The notes beneath the pieces were generated by a model, which worked only from the letters and a program-made list of their open reading frames with translations, searched no databases and had not been told where the DNA came from. Shown one piece after another: positions 15,942 to 24,200 of a stretch of 64,000 nucleotides of DNA. The position numbers were made by a program, and so were the translations under genes. Origin of the DNA: JABCPE02 sp963518845 (GTDB lineage: Bacteria; Bacteroidota; Bacteroidia; Flavobacteriales; Weeksellaceae); assembly GCA_963518845.1 (NCBI GenBank), contig CAUQKV010000006.1, positions 1 through 64,000 on the forward strand, read 5' to 3'. Position 1 is the stretch's first letter. Each line of letters starts with the position of its first letter.

Positions 15942-17252
15942 ATGAGAAATTTTCCAAAATTACCTTTTCAGATGCGGCGAAACCAGTTTATAGGTTTAGG
16001 GATTTTAGGAATCCTTATTTTGGTTTTTCAGTTGGTTTTTTATTGGTTTAAAAACACTGAGAAGCACGAGCCCGTTGTTGTAGAATTCGTAAATGAAAAC
16101 GCAGGAAATGAATTGGTTTTGTCAGAATTTAATCCAAATGAACTCACCGCAGAGCAGTGGAAAAATCTCGGTTTTACAGAACGGCAGGTCAAAACCATTC
16201 TGAATTATAAAGAGCTGGTCGGCGGAGAATTTCTCTCAAAGGAACAGCTGGCAAAATGCTACGCCATTTCTCCTGAAAAATTTGCGGAAATAGAGGCGTA
16301 TATTCTGCTTCCAGAGAAAACTAATAAGAAAAATAATTTTGAGAATTCTTTTACCAAGAAAGAACTAAAAATATCAGGGAAATTTAATCCTGATTCCTAT
16401 TCAGCGAAAGATTGGGAGAATATGGGCTTTTCCCAAAAGCAAGCCGAAGCGATTATTAAATACAAAAACTATCTCGGCGGGAGTTTCCGAAGCAAGGAGA
16501 AGTTTAGGGAATGTTTTATCATCAGCCCAGAAAATTACCAGCGGCTTGCTCCTTACTTGATTTTACCCGAAACTGCGCCTGATTTCGCTCCAAAACTGAA
16601 AGAAAATAAACCTAAAATAGAATACAATTATTTTGACCCAAATGCTTTGGATGTGCAAGGTTGGCAAAGATTAGGTTTTACTGAAAAACAAGCTCAAGTA
16701 ATTGTAAATTACAGAGATAAAAATCTGAAAGGAAGTTTCAAAAGTTTAGAAGATATTGAAAAATGCTTTGTGATTTCGGCAGAAAAATTCCAAGAGCTGA
16801 AACCTTGGATAAAACTCCAAATCCGAGAAAAGGAAGAACCTTCCAAAGCTGTAGCACCAGCCAAAACAGATTTCTCTAAAATAGACCTGAACAGCATTAC
16901 TTTCAAACAGTTGGTAGAATTTGGGTTTAATGAAAAGGCGGCAGCAAGCTATTTAGGCTACCGAAAGAAATTAGGTGGATTTGCCGATAAACAGCAGATT
17001 TTGGAGACTTATAATGTGGATAAAGACTTGGCAAGGGATTTAATTTCCACCAGCCCGATGGATGTTTCTAAAATCCAAAAATACGCTATCACAGATGCGC
17101 CAGAGGATTTCCTGAAAACGCATCCATATTTCCGAAAATACGGCGAAAAAATTATTTTCTATAGAGTAAGTTTTCCATCAGAAAAAGAGATTTTTAAGAA
17201 GATAAAAGCCTCTCCTGAGGAAATCACAAAAATGAAAATGTATTTGAAATAA
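15942..17252 (+). CDS. Membrane-anchored protein with four helix-hairpin-helix repeats
   Basis: One N-terminal membrane helix (FIGLGILGILILVFQLVFYWF, about residues 16-36) is followed by four repeats of about 75-95 residues. Each reads roughly F[N/D]PN, then W..[L/M]GF...QA..I..Y....GG.F, then C..IS.E.F. These are ComEA/OmpA-like helix-hairpin-helix modules, which bind DNA in competence proteins. The repeats start near residues 65, 145, 227 and 308, and the last has IDLNSI, the classical ComEA wording. With one anchor, the repeats would face the periplasm, which suggests DNA uptake or binding, but this is inference. The start could be MRRNQF at 15972, since the first ATG abuts the gap terminator. 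Confidence 0.75.
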   Translation: MRNFPKLPFQMRRNQFIGLGILGILILVFQLVFYWFKNTEKHEPVVVEFVNENAGNELVLSEFNPNELTAEQWKNLGFTERQVKTILNYKELVGGEFLSKEQLAKCYAISPEKFAEIEAYILLPEKTNKKNNFENSFTKKELKISGKFNPDSYSAKDWENMGFSQKQAEAIIKYKNYLGGSFRSKEKFRECFIISPENYQRLAPYLILPETAPDFAPKLKENKPKIEYNYFDPNALDVQGWQRLGFTEKQAQVIVNYRDKNLKGSFKSLEDIEKCFVISAEKFQELKPWIKLQIREKEEPSKAVAPAKTDFSKIDLNSITFKQLVEFGFNEKAAASYLGYRKKLGGFADKQQILETYNVDKDLARDLISTSPMDVSKIQKYAITDAPEDFLKTHPYFRKYGEKIIFYRVSFPSEKEIFKKIKASPEEITKMKMYLK

Positions 17253-17261
17253 TTGTAATAA

Positions 17262-17295
17262 AAAAAGTATGAGTTTTCGCTCATACTTTTTTTGT
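17262..17295. terminator. Bidirectional terminator between the HhH protein and transaldolase genes
   Basis: AAAAAGTATGAG, loop TTTTCG, then CTCATACTTTTT, a 12-base stem with A and T tracts on each side, between convergent genes. Confidence 0.85.
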
Positions 17296-17949
17296 TTATT
17301 GTAGTTTGTTAGAATCAGCGATGAACTGTTTCAATCCGTTATCAGTCAAAGGATGATTCAAAAGATTCAGAATAGAAGCAAGAGGAGAAGTTACCACATC
17401 TGCACCTATTTTAGCGCAATTTATGATATGCATAGGGTTTCGGATAGAAGCTGCAAGTATCTTAGTTTCAAATAGATAGTTGTCGTAGATTACTCGGATG
17501 TCTTCTATCAGCTGGATGCTGTCAGTAGAAATATCGTCTAATCTTCCTAAAAAAGGCGAAACATAGGTAGCGCCCGCTTTCGCTGCCAAAAGAGCCTGTC
17601 CAGCAGAAAATACCAAAGTACAGTTGGTTTTTATCCCATTATCAGCGAAGTATTTTATTGCTTTTATTCCATCTTTGGTCATTGGGATTTTTATTACTAT
17701 TCGCTCGTGTAGGGCTGCCAGTTCTTTCCCTTCTTTTATCATACCTTCGTAGTCAGTAGAGAGCACCTCGGCGCTTACATCTCCATCTGAAATTTCGCAG
17801 ATATCTCTATAATGCTGTAGAATAGCTTCTTTTCCTTTGATTCCTTCTTTTGCCATAAGGGAAGGATTGGTTGTAACTCCATCCAAAATACCAAGATTTT
17901 GAGCTTCTCTGATTTGTTCTAAATTTGCTGTGTCAATAAAAAATTTCAT
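17296..17949 (-). CDS. Transaldolase-like protein (FSA/TalC family)
   Basis: A class I aldolase barrel of 217 residues, the size of the short transaldolase / fructose-6-phosphate aldolase family. It opens MKFFIDTANLEQIREA, then GVTTNPSLMAKEG. The Schiff-base lysine is in IVIKIPMTKDG (about residue 86), and TNCTLVFSAGQALLAAKAGATYVSPFLGRLDD follows. Members of this subgroup are usually annotated as transaldolase (tal/fsa). Whether it acts in the pentose phosphate pathway or cleaves fructose-6-phosphate cannot be told from sequence. It follows the hmu locus but seems to have its own promoter. Confidence 0.9.
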   Translation of the reverse strand: MKFFIDTANLEQIREAQNLGILDGVTTNPSLMAKEGIKGKEAILQHYRDICEISDGDVSAEVLSTDYEGMIKEGKELAALHERIVIKIPMTKDGIKAIKYFADNGIKTNCTLVFSAGQALLAAKAGATYVSPFLGRLDDISTDSIQLIEDIRVIYDNYLFETKILAASIRNPMHIINCAKIGADVVTSPLASILNLLNHPLTDNGLKQFIADSNKLQ

Positions 17950-17972
17950 CTTTCTTGATTTTAAAAAGGGTA

Positions 17973-18004
17973 CGAATTTAGCGTTTTATTCTCAAATGAG
18001 CAAA
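17973..18004 (-). promoter_or_regulatory. Promoter of the transaldolase gene
   Basis: On the minus strand, TTTG, a 20-base spacer and TAAATTCG fit the Bacteroidota pattern with one mismatch in the -7 box. It lies directly after the DUF2149 gene. Confidence 0.4.
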
Positions 18005-18005
18005 A

Positions 18006-18350
18006 TTAGTCTTCTATATAAATGATTTGCCCGTCCTCCAGCTGATAGGCTGTTCCTACTTTTTTCCCTTTGGATTTGTTCTGGGAATTGTTTTGGTCAG
18101 CAGAAGGCGTGTATTTTTCTATTTTGTTCCCTTTTTTGGAGATGATTTCCATGTTGTCTTTCCCAGGGTTTTTCACGACGGTAAAGTCTTCTTTGCTGAA
18201 AACTTCGGTCATGTTCATGTTCATTACCATGGCAACCATCAGGGCAACGGCAAAAACCATCGCTACATCGAACAGATTGACCACCACACTCAGCGGGTCG
18301 GTGTCTTCTTCTCGCTTGAAAATAGGAACTCTTCGGCGCTTGTTTCTCAT
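18006..18350 (-). CDS. DUF2149 membrane protein of the hmu locus
   Basis: A 114-residue protein with a basic N-terminus and TDPLSVVVNLFDVAMVFAVALMVAMV, a single membrane helix at about residues 20-44 preceded by an Asp. A hydrophilic, probably periplasmic, tail follows. This is the DUF2149 layout, which resembles ExbD/TolR proteins and is found beside ExbB-like proteins and CobN-like chelatases in Bacteroidota haem loci. Its ATG overlaps the ExbB-like stop (ATGA). It probably pairs with that protein as an energy-transducing complex, in the position of the distal hmu genes of Porphyromonas. Confidence 0.8.
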   Translation of the reverse strand: MRNKRRRVPIFKREEDTDPLSVVVNLFDVAMVFAVALMVAMVMNMNMTEVFSKEDFTVVKNPGKDNMEIISKKGNKIEKYTPSADQNNSQNKSKGKKVGTAYQLEDGQIIYIED

Positions 18351-18949
18351 ATCTTGCCTTTGTTTTGGGTTAGAATTTGTGCTACATAGTCCAGATTATT
18401 GGTGTCTTTGGCGTACCATCTTTGTTTGAATTGCAGGGTAATCATCCCGATTAAACTGATGACCAAGCCCACCACTGTAGTGGCGAAAACCACCTGCATG
18501 TTGTAAGCCATTCCAGAGATGTCGCCCGAGGAAAGTCCCGTGAGGGCAGGGCTCATCGCGATAAGAGTCCCGATAAGTCCTAATACAGGCCCTACTTTTG
18601 CGAGTAGTTTGGAAGTTGCGATATCTTTTTCGGCTTCGTTTTCAAAATTAGAAATCATAAAATCTGCATAGGCATCGCTCGGCGGATGTGAAAGTAGGTC
18701 TCGTAGATAGCGGATGTAGAGTGAGTTATCTTTCTTTGGGAGAAGGTTTCTCAGCTCGTCTATATTTTCCGATGATAGGTTTTTTATTGCATTGTCCAGA
18801 GCTTTATCGTTCTTGAATTTGGTTACAAACTGATTGTAAAAACTCCCTGTAAGAAGAAGAGCGCGAACGAAAAGTATTAGAAGAATAATAACATCTGGAA
18901 TAAGAAGACTATTTGCTACCCAGAATAAAACCTTTGATATTGTTTCCAT
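18347..18949 (-). CDS. MotA/TolQ/ExbB-family proton channel protein of the hmu locus
   Basis: A 200-residue membrane protein with three predicted helices: about residues 9-32, about 115-140 (LLAKVGPVLGLIGTLIAMSPAL) and about 150-175 (FATTVVGLVISLIGMITLQF). The loop and P-rich turn GPVLGLIGTLIAM is the ExbB/TolQ/MotA signature. Such channels use proton flow to energise a partner. Here the partner is the DUF2149 protein and perhaps the CobN-like chelatase. It is separated from the upstream membrane gene by 359 very A/T-rich bases, unlike the tight packing elsewhere in the locus. Confidence 0.85.
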   Translation of the reverse strand: METISKVLFWVANSLLIPDVIILLILFVRALLLTGSFYNQFVTKFKNDKALDNAIKNLSSENIDELRNLLPKKDNSLYIRYLRDLLSHPPSDAYADFMISNFENEAEKDIATSKLLAKVGPVLGLIGTLIAMSPALTGLSSGDISGMAYNMQVVFATTVVGLVISLIGMITLQFKQRWYAKDTNNLDYVAQILTQNKGKI

Positions 18950-19308
18950 TTTTATAACTAATTGTTTCTGTTTTTTATTTGATTATGATTAAATTTTACT
19001 TTGTTGATTAGATAAACTATATTGTTTTACTTTAAATTTTAAATAAAATATGAAAAATTATCTTACTTTATTATTTTATTAGATGATAATTTAAATTTTA
19101 TATCTTACTTTTTAATATTTTCATCTTTATTTTTTATTTTCATGGATGTAAATAAAGTTTTTCTATATAGTTTTTTGAATTTATTATCTGTCTTTTTGAT
19201 TTTTATAGATATTATTTTTAATTTATTATCTTGTTTTTTAAAATTTTAATATTGATTTAATGTGTTTCTATTATGTTTTTGGTTTTTTATAGATTATTAA
19301 ATTTAATT
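18950..19308. other. A/T-rich non-coding gap inside the hmu locus
   Basis: I find no gene here. It is almost pure A and T with scattered G and C. AATTTATTATCT occurs twice, at 19178-19189 and 19220-19231, and on the minus strand AAAGTAAGATA also recurs. On the minus strand there is only a 12-codon ATG frame. It may be a promoter and leader for the ExbB-like gene or a decayed spacer. Confidence 0.6.
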
Positions 19309-19986
19309 TTATCTCTTTAATTTCCAATACCATCTATTTATCATCATTCCTAAGGTAAAAATTCCAATAAATAAGATAAAAAAAATTCCTAAGAACTTGA
19401 AAGAAATAGGTTCACTTTTGGGAACATAGATAAGATTGCTGCTGGAAGTGATTATCAATCCCAAAATACCGATGAACAAGCTAGTAAGCAGATGTACCTC
19501 AATACGGAAATCTCTTTCAGGGAAAAACGCTTGGATGCACCACGCTCCACCGATGATGAACAGCGCCGAACCTGCCGAAAACAGCATAGTAATGGTGAAA
19601 AAATCCATTCCTGAAAAGTAAAAAAAGCTCTGCGTAAGGAGATAAAACAAAACAGGGAACATCAGCAGGGCAGGGCAAGCTTTTAGGAAGGTGTTCCATC
19701 GGTTTTTCTCTGCGAAAAAAAGTCCTTTCAGCTCGGAGAAACAAAAGGCAATACAGAGGGCGACTTCTATGGTTACCAGCACCGTGATATTGCTTAGGAT
19801 AGAGGGCGTTTCGAGGGCGTTTTGTATCGTTACCTGCGACTGCTCCATTGCATACGGATAAGCCCAAAAGAGAAACACGACCGACAAAACCGCAGCTGCC
19901 GCGACTTGCCAAAGTTTCCAAAAACTGAATTTCAGTACGGCATTGATGAGGATAAAGACCAATAAAATATTTAAAACTAACTGCAT
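19309..19986 (-). CDS. Polytopic membrane protein of the hmu locus
   Basis: A 225-residue protein with six or seven hydrophobic segments: about residues 2-20, 26-46, 66-86, 103-120, 126-152, 165-182 and 195-218. I do not recognise a named domain. It lies six bases after the WG-repeat gene in the same direction and before the ExbB-like pair. By position it may match the membrane component found after hmuS in Porphyromonas-type hmu operons. A permease or channel accessory role in haem-product handling is inference only. Confidence 0.65.
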   Translation of the reverse strand: MQLVLNILLVFILINAVLKFSFWKLWQVAAAAVLSVVFLFWAYPYAMEQSQVTIQNALETPSILSNITVLVTIEVALCIAFCFSELKGLFFAEKNRWNTFLKACPALLMFPVLFYLLTQSFFYFSGMDFFTITMLFSAGSALFIIGGAWCIQAFFPERDFRIEVHLLTSLFIGILGLIITSSSNLIYVPKSEPISFKFLGIFFILFIGIFTLGMMINRWYWKLKR

Positions 19987-19992
19987 TTTTTT

Positions 19993-21087
19993 CTACTTCA
20001 AAGTGTGGTTTCTTATCGAGCAACTGATAAATTTGATGCCTTTTTCGGTTCTTAAAAAACTAAAAAGATCTTGGTGACGGAATTTCCCATTCTCATCATG
20101 ATTTGTGATAATAAGGCTGAAAAAAGGATATTTAGACATGTTTCTTCTGCCGCAGTTATTATAATGATGCTGGATTTTTTGTTCTATATCATCGGTAAGC
20201 GGAGTATAGTTTTCTACCATGATTTGCACATTTTTCTTGTTCTTGTAGCCTTCCAATCTTTCTAATAAAATAGCATGATTTTTTTCTAAAAAATCTTTTG
20301 TAGGTTGTGCTGTCCAGCCTTTTTCTTCGTCCCAATAGACGATTTTTTCATATGAGTTTTTTAGAAGGCTTTTTTTGCTCAGATTTTTGAAAAACTTTCG
20401 GTTTAGGAAGTTTTCAAATAATTTTTCATTGTTAATGAAGGAATAATATTTCCCATTTGTCCCCAGAAAACTAACTCTTTCGGTAGATTTTTCGGGTTGG
20501 CTCTGGATACGGAGTGAGTGGAAGTCTAGAACCAGCTGGTCATCTTGGAAATTTTTAACCAAAACTTCGTTTTTAGTGTTGATGAGAAGGTTTTCTCCGC
20601 CCACCCAGTAGGGATGTTCATCATCATCGCTATCTTTCATTAGTTTCGCTCCTTTTAAAGCAACAGAAAGCCCGTTTTCAAAAGGAGTCATATCATTGTA
20701 TAAAGCTGGAATAGCCACTTTTCCTGCTGTGTTAAATATGCCGACATTACCTGTTTTAGGATCTCGGAATTTGATGAAGCCTTCATTTTCGCAGTCAAAT
20801 GCCATATCAAAGACATAAAGGCTGTCTTTTCCGAATTTTTTTCCGTTTTTCAGCATGTAGTAGCTGCTAAATTCTCCATTGGTATCTTCCATAAAAGCAG
20901 CGATTTTATCAAACTTATTAGCCGAAGTAAATCCCTTGAATTTGGGTTCTATCATCACTTCTCCTTTGCTGTTTTTAAAGCCGAAAAGATATTCTTCATC
21001 GTCATAAAAGTAAGTCCAGATGTCTGATTTTTGTGCAAAAACACTACAAGATGCCAGTAGTGAAAGGAAAAAAACTTTTAGTTTCAT
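19993..21087 (-). CDS. Secreted WG-repeat-like protein
   Basis: A 364-residue protein with a signal peptide (KLKVFFLSLLASCSVFA). The mature N-terminal half shows WG/KWG-type repeats, for example LFGFKNSKGEVMIEPKFKG, GFIKFRDPKTGNVGIFNTAGKVAIPALYNDMTPFENGLSVA and LLINTKNEVLVK. The C-terminal third (after about residue 225) has no recognised domain. WG repeats are beta-structured and of unknown role. It has its own promoter and is separated from the CobN-like gene by a terminator, yet it leads straight into the membrane gene of the locus. A haem-related role is therefore possible but not shown. Confidence 0.7.
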   Translation of the reverse strand: MKLKVFFLSLLASCSVFAQKSDIWTYFYDDEEYLFGFKNSKGEVMIEPKFKGFTSANKFDKIAAFMEDTNGEFSSYYMLKNGKKFGKDSLYVFDMAFDCENEGFIKFRDPKTGNVGIFNTAGKVAIPALYNDMTPFENGLSVALKGAKLMKDSDDDEHPYWVGGENLLINTKNEVLVKNFQDDQLVLDFHSLRIQSQPEKSTERVSFLGTNGKYYSFINNEKLFENFLNRKFFKNLSKKSLLKNSYEKIVYWDEEKGWTAQPTKDFLEKNHAILLERLEGYKNKKNVQIMVENYTPLTDDIEQKIQHHYNNCGRRNMSKYPFFSLIITNHDENGKFRHQDLFSFLRTEKGIKFISCSIRNHTLK

Positions 21088-21113
21088 AAAAATGTTTTAG
21101 TATTTAATACGCA

Positions 21114-21121
21114 CAAATATA
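21114..21121 (-). promoter_or_regulatory. Promoter -7 box of the WG-repeat gene
   Basis: TATATTTG on the minus strand matches TAnnTTTG, 26 bases before the ATG. Together with the terminator just upstream it marks a separate transcription unit within the locus. Confidence 0.5.
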
Positions 21122-21176
21122 AAATTGAAATTTTAAATATGAACGAAAATTATCAATTTATTAAGTTTAAAATTAA

Positions 21177-21221
21177 AAATAAAACTGTTTGGAATACGGC
21201 TCGCACTCCAAACAGTTTTTT
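21177..21221 (-). terminator. Terminator after the CobN-like gene
   Basis: AAAACTGTTTGGA and TCCAAACAGTTTT form a 13-base stem around a 13-base loop. On the minus strand it is followed by TTTTATTTTTAATTTT, five bases after the stop. Confidence 0.8.
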
Positions 21222-21226
21222 AGGAA

Positions 21227-24200
21227 TTACTCATTTTTTCTTTTTTTCTTGAAATAAATCAGTAGCCCGATGAATGTAATTAAAATTCCTCCGCCTATGA
21301 GCAGTCCGTTCAGCGGCATTTTTTCTTTGGCTTGTTCTGGATTTACTTCTTCTTTTTTCAGGACTTTTCCTTCTTTGGTATTGATTTCCTCGGTGCTTCC
21401 TGTTTTCATTTTTTGAAGCTCAGATTTGTATTCTTTGGCTTCATTTTCAGGAAGTTTCCCAGCAATGTAGTTTTGCAGTTTCTCGTTATTTGCAGAGAAA
21501 GAGGAGGACTCAGCCCCGAACTCTTTCACTAATCCATTGTGCATAGAAGCAAGGTTGGAAATCTGCTCTGCGGAGGCTTTCCACATGCCTTTTCGTGTGG
21601 CTTCCAGCATTACGGCTGTTACGGTTTGTAGAGAAGCTCCATTTTCTTTGTGAATGAATTCTCTGATGCCCAGATTATGTTTGTCCTCTACATAGGTTTC
21701 GTAGAGTTCGTTCCACATTTCATCATCTATCAGCTCTGGGCGAGTGGCTTCCCAGCCGAACATGTTGGTGGTGATTTCCGCAATCTGCCCTGCGCTGGAA
21801 GCTTTCCCTTTCATTTTTTCTTTGATGTATTTAGGGTTGAAAATAGTCGCTCTGGCTTCTACTCCTACAGCTTCTTTCAACTCCTGCATACGCATGTTTT
21901 TGCGGTTTCTGTAATCTGCAAAATAGGCATCTGGATCTTTTCCTGTGACTTCTTTTATGGCGGTGTTCATTCCTCCCATGAATTCAAATACATGGTCAAG
22001 GCTCAGAGCACCCCAAGTGTTATTTTGTCTAGCATGGATGAGGATATCCGTATTTTTGAGGGCTGCTTTTAGCATTCCTTTTTCGTATTTTCCCCATTCT
22101 TTTTCGTTTCCGTAGAGTGCTCCCATGTTGTGCATGTAGGTTTCGGCGATGTCTTTTTGAGAATCCCATTTGTCTCCTGCAAGCATCATTTCTTTAGTTC
22201 CTGTGTCGTATCTTCCCTGCTGTCCTCCGAAAATACGATAGTTGGACATTTCACGGGCTTGTTTAGGGCTTACCCCAGCATTCACCAGTTCTTTTTCTAT
22301 GGCGATGTTTCCAGCGCTTACTTGGTTTTCGAAGTTTTCATCTTTTGCATTGGCAGCTAGTTCTACAGCTTTTGTTAAAAGGAATAAACGCGATGCCGCC
22401 AAATCTCTGAACTGTCCAGAAGTTTGAATGACAATGTCTATTCTCGGTCTGCCCAGCTCTTTTGATGGAATCAGTCTGACATCTACCACCCTTCCGAAAG
22501 AATCTCTCACAGGTTCTACGCCCAGCATATAAAGGGCTTGAGCGATGGAAACGCCCTCGGTCTCTATGAACTCACTGCTCCAAAAAGTGTAGGCTATCTT
22601 TTTAGGATATTCGCCTTTGTGGTTTTTTCTGTATTCTTCTATCGTGTTTTGGGCAAGTTTTACGCCTCTTTCCCAAGCCATTTCAGAAGGTGTCATTTCT
22701 GCATTCACGGCATAGAGATTTCTTCCCGTAGGCACGGCTCTTGGGTTGGCAACGGCATCGCCGCCAGAGGAAGGTGCTACATAACCGCCATTTAGAGCAT
22801 TGAAGAAAGATTTTAGCTCTATTTCAGGGCTTTTCAGCAGGCTTTCTTTGTAGAAAACAACATTATTGATAGTCTGCTCTATATCCAAAATCGCCATCGC
22901 TCTTTCTTTCTGCTCTTTTGGGATTTGGTTGGTTTCGGGTTTTTGCCCAGCCTTAGGCGTGGAAACTTTTAGTTTTCCTCCGCCGAAGCTTGGTTTTTCG
23001 CCAAGTCTTTCTCCTCGTTTTACTTTTTCCATCAGCTTTTTAGCAACGAACTCGGGCATTCCTTCAGGGATTTTACCTGCTTTTAGTTGTTTCTCTACTT
23101 CGGTAAGTTCGCCATTTTTGGACTTCATTTTCTTCTCCATTGCTTTTTTCACGAAGTAAGGCATTTCTCGCTGCGGCGTGAGGAGTTCTCTGGCTTTTTC
23201 GATTTCTGATACTGAGATTTTTGCCGTTGCTGCGATAAAATCAGGACTTACAGCTTTTCCATTAAGAATTTGTAAAACGATATTTTTAGCAGGATTAAGG
23301 TAATTTTCGGTAAAGAAAACCTTTCTTTTCAGCTGCTGGTCGGTCACTTTTCCTGAAATTTTATCCAAAGCGGCCAAGCTGTACGCCAGCGGATCGGTGC
23401 TCATCGCCAGAACGGTGGAGCTGATTTTATCCGAGCTGTAAGGAACACCCATGGTGTAAAATTCTCCATTGATTTTTTCCGTAGCGATTTCCTCCGCGAA
23501 GTTTTCTAGTTTGTCTATTTCCTCCTCGGAATAAGGTTTGGAAGTGATGCTGTCCAATCGCAAATCCCTATGTAAGCCCATTTTAACAGCGATTTTCTTT
23601 ATTTGAAGAGAAATATCTTTCTTGTGAGCTTCATCTTGGGTTTTGTAGTAATAATTGATTTTATCCAAAAGTTCATTGAATATAGTACGAGCCTCACTTT
23701 CCGTAAATGCTGGCGTCAGATACGAGATTAAAGTCGCATAAGTACGGCGTTTTGCAATAATGCTTTCCCCGATGTTTCCTATCGTATAGTAGTAGAAATG
23801 AGGAACAGCGCCCACCAGAATATCGCCCCAGTCATCGCTGGAAAGAGCCACTTGTTTATTGGGTGTAAATTCTAAACTTCCATGCGTTCCGAAATGAATC
23901 ATGGCATCCGCCTTGAAGCCTTTTTGAGCCCAAAGATAAGCCCCAATGTAGGCATGTGGAGGGATTTCTTTCACGCCGTGATTTACTTTGAATTCATCAT
24001 CTGTGCTCAGTGCAGCAGGCGGCTGAGGAAGAATAGCCACATTTCCGAAAACTATTCTGGAAATCGCCAAATATCCTTTTCCTTCTTTTTTGGTGCCCAT
24101 GAAACCTTCAGAAACGGCACCATTATTCTTCATTACTTCTTCGTACATTTGGGTTTGCACGGAGTTTTTGAGCCAGTCAGTGTATTCTGTGTCATTTATG

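Noticed and set aside
18950..19308. A decayed or hidden gene in the A/T-rich gap
   Set aside because: The longest ATG frame noticed is 12 codons and the composition is too low in G and C to judge. Recorded as non-coding.
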